From the NCBI RefSeq assembly GCF_001625215.2, contig NC_030383.2, positions 3,794,779 to 3,858,778 of the forward strand: DNA of 64,000 nt, given 5' to 3'. This DNA comes from Daucus carota subsp. sativus (Eukaryota; Streptophyta; Magnoliopsida; Apiales; Apiaceae). Below are positions 1-12,836 of this stretch, piece by piece; the stretch's first letter is position 1, and the number at the start of each line of letters is the position of its first letter. The position numbers were made by a program, and so were the translations under genes. The notes beneath the pieces were generated by a model. That model did not search any database, had not been told where the DNA came from, and saw nothing but the letters and a program-made list of their open reading frames with translations.

Positions 1-3000
1 TTGAACTTCTTTTCCAAGAAGGCTTAGTAAAGGCACTCTTTGCCACAGAGACGGTAAGTTCTTTCTTAAATTAATTTTACATTCACTATAATCTAAGAAG
101 GTCTGTTTTTGTTTTTTGTGTCTTTTGTTGACTTCGTCTCCTACAGTTTGCTATGGGATTGAACATGCCTGCCAAAACTGTAGTTTTTACCAGTGTAAAG
201 AAATGGGATGGTGATAGTCACCGCTACATTGGCTCTGGTGAGTATATTCAGGTGGGTATCATACAATTTCACCCTTCTCCTTGTCCAGAGTGTTTTCATT
301 GATTTGTATTTTGTTGATTTTTATTATCCGACTTTCTAGATGAGTGGTAGAGCTGGGCGTCGTGGCAAAGATGACCGCGGTATCTGTATCATAATGGTTG
401 ATGAGCAGGTGACATTAGATAAATGAACTTTTGTAAGATTGGGAAGAATCATATGTAGGAAAAATATTTATGAACAGCTGGATCATGTGCCATTTCTGAA
501 ACTATATTAGATTGAAGTTAAAATTTTGTGTGTTGTCAGATGGAGATGAACACCCTGAAGGACATGGTACTGGGTAAACCAGCTCCACTAGTTAGCACAT
601 TCAGGCTGAGCTACTATTCAATTTTGAATTTGATGAGCCGTGCCTCTGGCCAGTTTACTGCTGAGCATGTCATCAAGAACTCATTTCATCAATTTCAATA
701 TGAAAAGGTTCATCTCTGTCTGATTATGTAAATATATAGTAATATATTTTTTGGGACTAAATATCTGTTATATGTGCCCCTTGCTAGGCCTTGCCTGACA
801 TAGGGAATAAGGTTACAGAACTAGAGAAAGAAGCAGCACTGCTAGATGCATCTGGAGAGGCAAGTTCTCTTACCTTGTATCTTTTCAAATTTAATCTTCT
901 AGTTTGAGTCTCCAATTCATTTTCCTTTTTCTGTTTTTGATTCGGAAATAGTAATTGATTTTATATGCAGGCCCAAGTTGCTGAATATCATAATTTAAAG
1001 CTCGAGATAGGTCACCTTGAGAAGAAAATGATGGCAGAGATAACAAGGCCCGAAAGGGTTCTCTATTATCTTTTACCTGGAAGGCTGGTATGGGGTCACT
1101 TTAGACATTCGACTTATATTAAGGCAAACTGTGATACAAGTAAATCAAATGTATGACTTGTCTTCATATATTTGAATCATATATATGACAAAAAGGAAAA
1201 AGTATTGAGGTAAAAGTATGTCTTACCTCGTGGATGTATTCAGTTGTATCTGTAATATTATCTTGAGTTGAGTGATTGCCACTTTGAGGTAGAAGTATTT
1301 CTTACCTTTGGTATGAGGTTCTTATTTTTGTTTTCTCAAAGTCATTCAGTAACCTTTGTATATTAGTGGTGCATGCTACCCTTCATAACTTTACAAATAT
1401 AATATAGAAGCAACATCTCCATTTGGCCTAGGCTAGGGCTAGTATTTTTTTGATTAAGAGACTTAATACACATCATGTTCCCATCCCTTTAGTTTGTTTT
1501 TGTTTCCAGCTAAAAGTTTCTGTTTCTGTTATCTTATAATTATAAGACTTTCTGCTTGCAGTCCTTTTTTATTACATAAATGCTATAGAGAATTAGCGAT
1601 AACTTGAATATTTTATTGTGATAGCAATGGAGTTGCTATTTGAGGCTATTTGCTTTACCTATATTGTAACAGACATAAAATTGCATCCTCTTGCTTTTTT
1701 ATTTTTGAAAATAGGTCAAGGTACGGGAAGGTGGGACAGACTGGGGTTGGGGTGTTGTAGTTAATGTGGTAAAGTCTCCTTCAGCAGCACCAGGAACTTT
1801 ACCCTCTGCATTATCTTCTTCCCGGGGTTGCAACTATATAGTGGATACTTTACTCCATTGTTCTATTGGTTCAAATGAAAATGGTGCTCGCCCAAAACCA
1901 TGTCTTCCTCGTCCTGGAGAGAAAGGCGAAATGCATGTGGTAATATGAAAATTCAAAAATATTAGTTTGGTTCTGTAAATTGAGTGTCTTCTATGATAGA
2001 TATCTGATAGTGGAATAGCTTATATCTGCTGCTTTGTTTTAGGTTCCTGTCCAGTTACCTCTTATATCGACGTTGAGCAAAATCAGAATTTCAGTTCCTT
2101 CGGATCTTCGTCCAGTAGAAGTAAGGCAAAGTATACTGCTTGCTGTACAGGAGCTTGGAAAACGTTTTCCTCAAGGTCTCCCTAAGCTTAATCCTGTAAA
2201 GGTGAATTTCTCTAAATTATAGGGTTTTACGATTTCTTCATTGATGAGTAGGAGATTGGTATGAAATGCGGCTTTACAACTGTGTTCATAAAAACTATCT
2301 ATTATTAATTGAGTATCTGGATTGTTACGACCTTATGCTGTTATATCTAATACCCAAGTTAGTAAACTTTAGAATCTGTGATAGTTTTGCCTTTGGGGTT
2401 GCCATGTTGCATTAGTGGTCAAATATGGATTTATGGTCTAGCATGTGCACTGATATCAAATTACTAAGCTATATAGAAAGTGTTCAATTATTATAATCTA
2501 TTATGAAAATAGATTTAAAGTTTTGGCAAAGGATGTCCTAGGTACTGTTGATATGACTTTGCATTCCACAATATTATAGTTTCTTACTGTGCTTCACTTC
2601 CAGGTCTTGTCTGCACTATGCATCCTCACAGGATAATTTAATAATTTTCTAGTACTTGCTCCACTGCAAAAAAAAATTACGGAAAATTTGATATATGTTA
2701 TGCCTTCATTGTTTAAGTTTCTATTAGCTGCTAATCTTGCTGTAATGCCGTCATAGTAAATATTTTCTTGGAGTATCTGTAGCAAAAGAACTAATGGTTT
2801 ATATTTATACGTTTACATGCATATAACTCATGCTCGGTTCTAACAACGTAGGTATCACCGGATCAGTTATGCAAGGCACAATTATTGATTTATCTACTTG
2901 TCTACCTCTCTGCAGGACATGGGTATTGAAGAACCTGAATTGGTTGAGTTGGTAAACCAGATTGAAACGATTGAGAAGCAAATGATGTCTCATCCACTAT

Positions 3001-6000
3001 TTAAGGTTTTGGCCTAATTTGCATGAGTTCTCCAATATCTCATATATTTGATCTCAAAGCATGGCTTAAAAATCATAAGCAAGCCCAGTTTTACTTTTAT
3101 CTTTAAGTGAGCTGCCATAAATTTTTAAGTGTCAAATTATTATGATTTGCAGTCACAAGATGAAAATCAGATAAAATGTTTCCAGAGGAAAGCGGAGGTG
3201 AATCATGAAATTCAACAGCTAAAAACAAAAATGCGTGATTCCCAGGTACCTGTACTTCACATATTTATCCTATAAGTGTTATGTCATAAATCTGCTCAAC
3301 ATATAAGCATACTTCTTTTTTTTGCATACTATGTTTGCCATTATACATCTTTTGCATAAATATTTAGGAACAGAATTCTTGGTAGATTGTAACTGAATTT
3401 GACACAACGGGCATGGATGTTTAGGTTGTTTAGCAGACCTTGTATTTTTATAGTATTGGATATTATAAAATGAGTTGAAATAGTTTACTTGATACACTCA
3501 GTTCATACGTCTAAATATTGTTATTGGAGTTATGGCTCAGTTTCACCTCTTATGCCGGTCTGCTTGGATTCTTAACTGTGTTAATTATGTATAGGATGCT
3601 AAACTTGCGAATTTTTGGACTTGTTTTTGACCACCTGTTTTCTCATCATGTATGCAGCTTCAAAAATTCCGTAATGAACTGAAGAACAGGTCACGTGTTT
3701 TAAAAAAGCTGGGTCACATTGATGCTGATGGTGTTGTCCAGTTAAAGGGCCGGGCAGCTTGCTTGATTGACACAGGAGATGAACTTCTTGTTACTGAACT
3801 AATGTTTAACGGTAAATTTATATTATCTCTCTTATACTTTAGTGTTGGTATCATGCCATAGTTATATGTTAATTTGTGTAGTTTGCATTCTACAGAGTAT
3901 TCTTGCTTCAGTTTGATGGCAAAAGTATTAAGGCTTATATGGTTGGTCGGGGTTTAGAGCTACCTCCTCTGTTTGCTATGTGACTTTCCATGTCAACATG
4001 GTCCTAGCTAGAAGGATTTCGAAAGCTAATTCTTACATCGTAAATCATGATAATCATGTTACATCTTAAATTAAGTTAAATCCTGTATGCTAGTATTGAT
4101 CAGCTTAGATGCCTGGCCAAGGTGACATCCAATCATGGATTTTGAACTCAGTTCATGGGAATAGCAATGAGATACCATACAGTATTTGCATTCAAATCTC
4201 ATTCCAATTTAATCGGGTTGAAGTCCAATGATCCAAACAGACCCTAAAATAAGCTCGCTCTCTCTTTTTTAAAGCTCTCTTTAGTGTAAAGCATATAATG
4301 AAAAATCTGTGCTCGTGGTAGAAGTATACACCATAAATTTGGTTAAAAATTGGTCAAGCATCTGGCCTTACATGATGCATCTTGTCTCTAGGTTGGAATC
4401 ATCTGGTTTGATGGAATAGTCTACCTACTCTTTTTGCTTTGAAATCCAGTGTGTGGAAGGGAGTTGGGGTAGGGAGCTTACGCTCAGCATCTCTATGGTT
4501 GTAAAGGAAACCAGAGTGATTGCAAAATCCTACCACTTCAATTTCAATTTTTTAAATATATAAAAAAATTTAGAGAGTTAAGGATCAATATCTTCACGCA
4601 AGGAGCCTCTGTACTCCTTGCAGTAGACCTAAGGTCTCATGCATCCCACACTTTTTAACCCTGCAGTTAGTCGAAGATGCCGGATATGCTTGGTTTGTTT
4701 TGTTATATCTGAAGAATGTAATGTTTATACAATGACTACAGTGAATGTGGGGAGGTTACTGGCAACTGATTATTATATACTCATCTCTATCGGGAGTAAT
4801 GTAGGCTTCAAGATCTGGGCTCTTTTGTCATTGAACTTGTTGCATCAATGAACTTTAATTAGATGTGCTTACTGGAATTCATGTCATATAATATATCTGA
4901 CTGTTTCTTGTCAGGCACATTCAACAATCTTGATCATCATCAGATTGCGGCTCTGGCAAGTTGCTTCATTCCAGGAGACCGATCAAATGAACAGATACAA
5001 TTAAGAGCAGAACTTAATAAGCCCCTGCAACAGCTCCAAGATAGTGCGAGAAGAATAGCGGAGGTAATTTTGATTCAAGTGTTATCTTTATTTGAACAAA
5101 CTTTAATTCTTGTGCTTTTTTAATCTTTTGTTTTGGTTATTGTATGATGAAGTGGGAATTGGAATGGTCTTTTAGCTCTTAATTAGTTTTACAACAAAAA
5201 TAAAATAACAATAACATTTGGAATAACGAGGTGTTGTGTTTCATTAAGTTTTCATTTCCCAATCCACCAAATTCGTGACAATTTGTGGCATACACAGTTG
5301 ATGATATTCTCTTTGTGATATGTTGCAGATACAACATGAATGCAAATTAGAAGTAGTCGTGGATGAGTACGTGGAAGCAGCTGTTAGACCATTCTTGATG
5401 GATGTCATATATTGTTGGTCGAAAGTAAGTTTGATGTGTGACACTTAACATTTTCTGAAACCATGTGAACAACACCCCCCCCCCCCCAAATGTAAAGCTG
5501 TTGCAATATAATAGAATTTGTTTTTCCTCATCCCTCTGGTCTCGTACAGTCCTCACCCCTCTGTAGAACCAATTTGTTGCTGGTTAAATCTTGTATTATA
5601 TCTTTGCATATACTGAAGTATAAAATTAGCTTTTATTTCATTGTGCTTTTTAGGGTGCAACATTTGCTGAAGTTATACAAATGACGGACATTTTTGAGGG
5701 AAGTATTATACGGCTTGCTAGAAGGCTTGATGAGTTTCTAAACCAGGTAAAATCTCAGAATTATTCCCCTGGGTTGCTGGAAGTCCATATAACATGTTTG
5801 TAATTACTTGAACAGGACTCTGTAGGGTTGATAGTGATGTAAAAATACTTCTTTTGGTCTCTTACTTAATATTTGTTAAGAGTTAAATATATAAATGTTC
5901 ATAGTTACTTGAACAGGTCGGTAGGTTTGGTTGTGAGCTAAAAATACTTATTTTAGCTCTAATTTAATATTCGTTAAGTTTTAGAGTGGAAAACTAAAAA

Positions 6001-6602
6001 GGTAAAGATGTAAAATCAGTTGCCTAAGGTTTCAAGAAAATTAAGTGTGGAATACAAGGCCGAAAGACATGTTACATGTATGAAATGTCAGGTTAGTTTA
6101 GATTGGATAAAATGAGCGGAAGTAATGAATGTTGTGCAATGAATGTCCAAAACATTGTTTAAATTTTCCCAGACCCCATTCTGTCCATCGAACAGAACTA
6201 ATATAAATGTGCATAAGATGCATCAAGGTGAGAAATGTCAGTGTGTACATCAAGGTGGTATATGTCTGCACCACCGTCTCCTCTCCAAGAGCTTCTAGTC
6301 ACTGTAAAGCTCTAAATATTATTCAGACATTGAAATTCTTTGTACGGATGTGGAGCAAAACTCTTAGGCCACTTCCCAGCAAATTGGGCATAACAATCAT
6401 ATTTTATTGATTAAACTGTGATTTCAAGTTGCATTTTCCTAATTTGTCGGATAGTAAATCTTTATCTTTATTGAAATCCTGTAATTGACAGTTGCGTGCT
6501 GCTGCCCATGCTGTTGGAGAGGGTGATTTGGAGAGCAAATTTGCAGCAGCAAGTGAAAGCCTTCGCCGTGGAATAATGTTTGCAAACTCGCTCTATCTTT
6601 GA
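1..6602 (+). CDS. HEN2: HEN2 RNA helicase (nuclear exosome cofactor), 3' part
   Basis: Ski2/MTR4-type DExH RNA helicase that feeds nucleoplasmic RNAs to the exosome. The window has the last 15 exons: 1-53, 147-251, 340-408, 540-707, 788-859, 971-1087, 1715-1939, 2043-2201, 2916-3005, 3153-3245, 3658-3811, 4915-5063, 5329-5424, 5654-5746, 6492-6602. They join in one frame to about 583 residues of a family usually near 990 aa. Seen: helicase motif V ([15 protein letters not shown]), motif VI ([10 protein letters not shown]), the arch/KOW region with [15 protein letters not shown], and the DSHCT C-terminal domain ending FANSLYL and TGA. The post-motif-VI segment ([17 protein letters not shown]) and [15 protein letters not shown] are HEN2-type rather than MTR4-type, from my knowledge of the two families. 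All introns are GT-AG except 860-970, which starts GC. The N-terminal RecA1 domain lies before the window. Confidence 0.93.
860..970 (+). other. GC-AG intron of HEN2
   Basis: The exon ends GAG at 859 and the intron begins GCAAGT; it ends TATATGCAG at 970. Using this pair keeps the frame and gives the expected residues SGEAQVAEYH. No GT donor nearby does so. GC-AG introns are a known minor class of U2 introns. Confidence 0.85.
5475..5487. repeat. Poly-C tract (13 C) in HEN2 intron
   Basis: A run of 13 C interrupts an otherwise AT-rich intron between exons 5329-5424 and 5654-5746. It is a slippage-prone mononucleotide tract; no function is implied. Confidence 0.9.
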
Positions 6603-7881
6603 GTATCCCCTCCCCTTTCTATGGCATCTTCTTTTTGTATAACCTCTTTTAGTTTCAGTTCCGTCGACTAAAGCTCTTTTAGAATGTAAGGAAGCTGTGA
6701 TATAGTCCAGTTTTTCTTTTCAGATGATTTCATCTGTTATAAAGATTAAGGTTTAGAACTGTAATTATGTCCATTGTGCTTACATAGAGAGCCTGAATGA
6801 CTTATGCTTTAAGCTTGTGAAAGATTATAGAAGAAATGATATGACGCACTGTGCTAATTCTGTTGTTTTTGTTCTTTCAGAATACATTTTTAGTTTCCTA
6901 GTTCCCATTTGTTTTTTATGATATATTTTTATATTTATTTTCCGTTTTCAATTTACAATAGCGTTTGGCCTGGTTTAGTTGAACAATTTTGCTATTTTTC
7001 AATTATTCAGATTTTTGGTTCCTGATACGCCGGTGTGTCAATTTTAGATTTTAGAGAAAGAAGAAAAAAAAAGTGGAGGCAATTCAATTACAGAATGTTT
7101 AATTGCTGTCATAAAAGATCAAAAAAAAAATAAAAGAAGTAGAGGCAATTTAATTAGAGCGTTTATTTTGCTTAGTATCTCCGCAAATGTGCATAATTGC
7201 TGTCATTACTGTAACTCATGCATCAATCTCAATTAGGAGTATGTAATACGAATGCCTATGAAACATTTATGCAAAAAAATCAGAATATTATATTGTTTCT
7301 CAAATAATACTATGTTTTTAAGTAAAATTTTCTAAACGATATTGTTTCAATGGATGTTGTCTCATAATACACATTTTCTAATGGCTAGTTAGCAAACAAA
7401 TTATTATACAGACATGGTATAAACTAGTGAGCTGGCCATGTAAGAAGCACAACTAGACAGGAAAACTACACTCCATGTTACTTGATCAATCATATATAAA
7501 TATGTATATATTAAATCTCCAAATACATTTTTTTTCTATAGTTATTGTATGCACCCATCAGATATGGACAGCTTGATAACAACAAAAATTGTGCAAAAAA
7601 GAAGAGGGGGGTATAATAATATATTCTCTTGGCTCTTGGGTTTCAAACAAACTTTGGAAAGCTGCTAAGCTCTGAGTCTCTCAAAATTTTGTGATGCCAA
7701 TTGCCAGACAATCCGCTAAAGCTCAAAACCTCTTGAAAATTGTGACACCAACTCCGATTTTTTTATTTTTATTTTTTTCATTTAGTACCACCTCAAAGAC
7801 CAAAATCTTTCACTACATTCCTTTATTCCATTCATATGATTATATTATTTATAGTCGGCCCTGCTTAGAGTTTAGATGCTT
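6603..7881. other. Intergenic region between convergent HEN2 and FLZ genes
   Basis: AT-rich sequence that must hold the 3' UTRs and poly(A) sites of two convergent genes. I see no coding exon and no clear transposon ends in it. Confidence 0.6.
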
Positions 7882-10464
7882 CTATGCGGCAGCCACCCCA
7901 GATGAAAACTGAATCGAACCCGAGCAGGGTGAAACAGAGTACTCTTGCTGTTTTTTCACTCCAGATCTGCGTTTCTCCTTGAGCTCATCGGAGGATATCT
8001 GCTTGTACCGGCACTCTGCACTACAAAATGCTTTCTCTCCTCTGCAGTAAATAAATAAAACTATCATTGAGATGCTATTTGATCAGAATTCAGAACACTT
8101 TAATTTACTAAGACGATTCCACTTGGCGATATAACATTGTGTTAGAAGCTCATGCAGATGAAAACAGATTTACTTGGTACATTTTTTCGTGTTGAAGATG
8201 CTGACGGCCGAGAATGGAAGCTCAATAATTATAATAAAACCGTGTCATCAAGTATTAACCAAAGAACAGACAGTTTGGCATCCGATATTTCAGGTGTGGT
8301 ACAAAGGAATACAGCACACGAAAGAAACTGTTAACATAACAACAAGAGTTGATGGTCATGAAAATAAGAAAGAAGGGTTGCAAGTCTCTCCGTGGCTGTA
8401 CGTTACTAGTCACTAAACCAGTCCAAACATTCCACATCCAGTGGCTGCAATTCATTTTCATGACATGACAATATTTTAGAAATTTACACTAGTGACAACG
8501 ATACCTAACTACTTAGAAGAACAGACCAAAGCAAATAACTCCATTGGAAAAGAATTATAATACATATTTAAATTAATGTGTCAGAAAAAGCATATAAACT
8601 GCACACCTAGTTTTTTCGCAGAGTTAATGGGAAGGTTTGGAAAGAGATGTAATAAAAATACTTAACTTTTATGAACTCTAATTAGTACACCATTTTCAGA
8701 AGGAAAAAAACTAACATTCTTTTTCTTAATGCGTATTTTTTTTTGTGTGGTGACCGATTACTTGATTTCATAACTTAAAGTCAATTACACAACTTGAAAC
8801 CAAGAAAAGGGCTGTTGCCCATCATCTCAACCTTTCATGTCTATAATCCAGAACATAATTTCCTGACCCCCAACATAAGCTTTTAGTAAAAATAGATCCA
8901 TCTGATTTTGAGGTTCATAAAGTGCGTCTAGTGTCTACAGATAGAGTTCCCATATATAAACTTCGTATTTCTAAAGCAAAGCTCAAAAGGTACTCGCAAC
9001 ACACACACACACAAAAACAAAATTCTCCTATACACAACTTCTAAAACATATATGCTATTCTTCTCCAACTAGCTAGTCCTAAAACAAGAGGAATCAATGG
9101 ACTATGCATGTATTCATACAACACCTAATCACCTTTTATGATCATCTCATTTTTTTTCTTCTAAGATCATGAGTAAATTAGAATATTAGATTATGGAGTA
9201 ACAAACACTGAAAGATGAAGAAATTGATATTGTAAATTATGCACCAAATTACTTCACAGTAGCAGATCTGCCTACTATCTTGTTTGGATAATAGAACTTG
9301 GGGAATTGGGAACCAAGAAACCAGAGAAACAATGCGGGTTTACACAGTTGCAATTGTAAGACTATAGCACATCCCATGATATATAAATCAAATGGCTCAA
9401 AAGTGAATTGTAAAATAAAGCTGAGCGTCCAAGTTTAATAATAGACTTTCCTATCCTTGATAAATAGTTTACCATTTTTGACGATCCTCCTTAGAATTAT
9501 ACCTCAATCATCAACAAGAAGAAAGAATATATACTGCGTTTCACATACAACATCTTCCCCACAAAAAGATCCACTTAACTAGTCAAACACACAGATTTTC
9601 TTGTACAGCCCAAACTCAAATGTTTACCCTTTTCCACCCGTGATCCTCAATATCAGACCTCAATGATCAATAAACAAGCAAAATCACATGTAAACTATTT
9701 CAAAAACAAGAATTTGTCATAATTCAGATCAATTGTACTCAAAAGCCACATATTTTCTCAAACACCACCACGAGTCAAGAAACGCTACTAAACAGTTACA
9801 GTTCACAAGTAAAATTTCATCACAGTTCACCAAAATATTTATTCATCATAATCAACAACAAAAAAAAAAACCCATACCTATACATGAAAATGTCCAGCCC
9901 ATGAAGCTTCTTCTTGCAAAGATAGCAAGAACTCAGAAAATCAGCTGTCCCAAACACAGCCATAGCTGCAGATTCACCAGCATTACTCATCGAAGGCGGC
10001 GAGGCCTCCGTAAAAATCCCAGAACTCACCCAATAGCTACCACCTTTCTTAGCCACAATACTCTCACACTTATTAGTCAATTTCCCATCAAAATACTCTC
10101 TTTTCTTAACCAAATTGTTCCCAATATGAGATATAACACAAGTATACTCCTCAGACAGCTCCATATCATCATCAAAGTTAGACCCTGCAGGCTTAGAATC
10201 ACCCATATTTCCAAAAATAGGGATTGGGTTGGATCTTGGGGAAACACCCAAGAACCCGGGTCGGGTTGAGATTAATGGGTCTTGGGGTTGATCCAATTGG
10301 GTCATAGCAGCTACAATTCCAAGACCCACAACCCCATCTTGTCCATTTTCAAATTTCTTGGATGATTTTGTGGGTAAATTAAGTGGGGTTTGAGTTTGAT
10401 CATTAAGGCATAAAAAAGAAAGATTTATTGATAATCTCCTCTTTGTTCCTTTCAATTCTGCCAT
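7882..10464 (-). CDS. FCS-like zinc finger (FLZ/DUF581) protein
   Basis: Two exons on the minus strand, 10464-9878 and 8041-7882, give 248 aa. The FLZ domain spans the junction, near residues 176-215: FLSSCYLCKKKLHG then AFCSAECRYKQI, a C-x2-C ... FCS-x2-C zinc site, followed by a basic stretch. The family acts as adaptors for SnRK1 kinase and other partners. The N-terminal 170 residues are low complexity (Ser, Pro, Thr-rich) as usual in the family. The start at 10464 is the first in-frame ATG. The intron splits the finger after MYR; it is about 1.8 kb and holds no other gene. A long open frame on the plus strand at 9733-10269 is a shadow of exon 1. Which FLZ member this is cannot be told. 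Confidence 0.9.
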
Positions 10465-10639
10465 TTTTTCAGAAGAGTTGGGATTTTGAAAAGACCCTTT
10501 TGTTAAAATGGGCAGATGATTGTTTTTTTACTTTAAAGTTTCATACTTGGTTGCTAAAGTTGTTCAAGGTAGGCTGAGAGTTGGGGGAGAGTTAATGAAT
10601 TGAACACACACATACACAGGACTTGTGTGTAGAAAATAT

Positions 10640-10669
10640 AGGAGAGAGAGATGTGAGAGAGAGAGAGCT
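10640..10669. repeat. (GA)n microsatellite in FLZ 5' leader
   Basis: Runs of GAGAGAGAG with one TGT interruption. On the transcribed strand this is a CT-rich leader, a frequent feature of plant promoters and 5' UTRs. Confidence 0.7.
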
Positions 10670-10753
10670 CTTCTTCTCCCTCTAAAAACAAACTGTGGGG
10701 AGAGGGAGGAGATGAGAATATAAAGCAAGCTGCACAGTATGAGGGGAGCAGAG

Positions 10754-10761
10754 TTATAAAT
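10754..10761 (-). promoter_or_regulatory. Candidate TATA box of the FLZ gene
   Basis: The minus strand reads CATTTATAACTC about 290 bp before the FLZ start codon. Between it and the ATG lies a GA/CT-rich leader at about 10640-10690, as is common in plant 5' UTRs. Position and composition only; the transcription start is not known. Confidence 0.4.
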
Positions 10762-11273
10762 GGTTTTTGCAAGTCACTTATTGAAAGTTTAAATCGAACT
10801 TTTTGATTTATGAGAACAAAAATTTAGGAGAGTCAAAACTGGTCTACAATTTTTTATTAGCAGGATCCTGTCAACATATTTCCTACTCATCAAAATCTTT
10901 AACCAAAAGTAAATAAAAATTGATACAAATAAAAACTATGAAATATATATGTATAATTTTTAATGAACACTGTTTATATTAAAATTTATGTCAAACATTT
11001 AATATAAATTACATACCTATTTTTTATATAAATTACTTTATTTTTTAATTATTATATTAATATAAATTTTATAAGTTATATATTTATATAATATTTTAGT
11101 ACTTTAAAAATAGAAACATCATTTTAAGTTTTAATTAAGGCATTTCAATTCTAAAACTATGGAAAAAGAAGATTACCTATATGATATCTTAAATTATAAT
11201 TTTGAGAAATATATTACAAAAATTCAGAATTCCAATCATTTTTTACAAAAAGTTATTTCTCATAAAATAAATA

Positions 11274-11522
11274 CTCCCTCCGTCCCCTCATTTGTTTATA
11301 TTGGGGGACGGGGCTCGGCACGCATTCCAATGCTCCCGTAAAACGTAGTTTGATAGATTATTTTAAACTTTTTTTTCTTCTGAATAAAAATTTGATGGTT
11401 ATATTTTTATAAAAAAAATAATTTTTTTTTAAAATATTATAAAACTATATTTTATATGCGCATTAAAGTGCGTGTCTAGCAGTATAAAAAAAACTGTAAA
11501 GAAATGAGAGGGGCGGAAGGAG
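11274..11522. mobile_element. Stowaway-like MITE
   Basis: Begins CTCCCTCCGTCCCCTC and ends with the imperfect complement GGGGCGGAAGGAG, flanked by TA on both sides (11272-11273 and 11523-11524). TA target duplication and a CTCCCTCCGT terminus define Stowaway (Tc1/mariner) MITEs. No transposase is present. Confidence 0.85.
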
Positions 11523-12645
11523 TAATAATTAACTAATTGTTTATCTGACTTTAATAATTTAATATTCACTTTCCATTTTTACACAATCTTTCCAATATTT
11601 TTTACATTATTATTTTACGATAACTTTAAATATATATTATAATATTAATGGAAAACCCAAAGAAAAATTATTGTTAAAGATATTATTTAACAATATAAAA
11701 TCTTACTTTTTAAAATATTTATTAATTATATATTTAAATAATTAAAACGCGCTCTAGGATATTTAGAGAGCTTGAGCACTTGATACGAAAGATAATGGTA
11801 ATGATGATCATGATATTCGCAATTCCCACTAAAAGTAAATGTCACATTACAGTATAGTTTCATGAAACACGATATAGAAACTACTTTTCTTTTTTCCTTT
11901 TGGAAGGCAAATACATTTTAATAGAGAAGACACGACCCTCTTTCTTCGCGAATCCATATATAGTGCAAATAAGTAATAACCATGCATTTAGCTACTTAAT
12001 TTTTAATACTTAATTCTGAAATTAGTATGCGAATATAAATCAAACTCTTTACTTTTACGTGGTAACGCTAGCCAAATGATCGTTAGTAGTAATAATAATA
12101 ATAATAAATTTTTTCTACTAAAAAGAATAGTGATAAATTTTCACTTTTAAAATTAAAATTTCAGATGAATTGATCATTTAATATTGAAAATTTAGATTTT
12201 ATTTTGAAAAGACTTGAATTTCAATTATGAACGGTACATGATCTTATTAATAGTTTATTTTAACAATACTTTTGATTTAAGACTAAATATATATATTTAA
12301 AAAAATCGGTGACTTATCATCATCATATTATACTCAAATTTGATATTGCAACAGTATTTTATATGATTAAATATTTATTTTATCCATGATAATAATAGTA
12401 TGATTATCAACTATTTAACGAGAGACATATTAATTAGGACAAAAATACTATAAATGTGATGGTAAAATTTCAAATTATAATTTATACAAATATTTGTTTC
12501 CCTAATTTGAAACGTATATTACTTTCTAATGACCGTTTTGGTGTAATGGCATTAACGCAAGTGGAACCGAAGAAAGGTTAAAGGAGCCCTATATTATCAT
12601 TATTCATTATCATAATTTATAATGTATAAAGTGCGAGTAGAATAT

Positions 12646-12836
12646 CGGTTTTTCTATGGTGTGCTTATGAGCACATAATAAGCACAAAATTTGATAATAT
12701 CTTTATATTTTAATTAACTTACACATTTTTAATAATGATGCCCCCTCATTCACACCAACTATACTAATAAAAACACTCCAAATTTATAAATTTTCGTGCT
12801 TTAGCATGTGCTCATGGACACACATCCGACAAACCC
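12646..12836. mobile_element. Mutator-like MITE with palindromic termini, diverged copy
   Basis: Shares its ends and layout with the element at 48157-48348: CGGTTTTTCTATGGTGTGC at the left, GCTCATGGACACACATCCG at the right, and AATAATGATGCCCC in the middle. The near-palindrome GTGCTTATGAGCAC lies in the left end. The 9-bp flanks no longer match well, so this copy is older. Confidence 0.7.

Noticed and set aside
8152..8461. Overlapping frames of 60-80 codons
   Set aside because: All lie inside the FLZ intron and disagree in frame and strand; no domain.
9733..10269. 178-codon open frame on the plus strand
   Set aside because: It is antisense to FLZ exon 1, whose minus-strand reading joins correctly to the zinc-finger exon. 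The plus reading has no recognisable domain.
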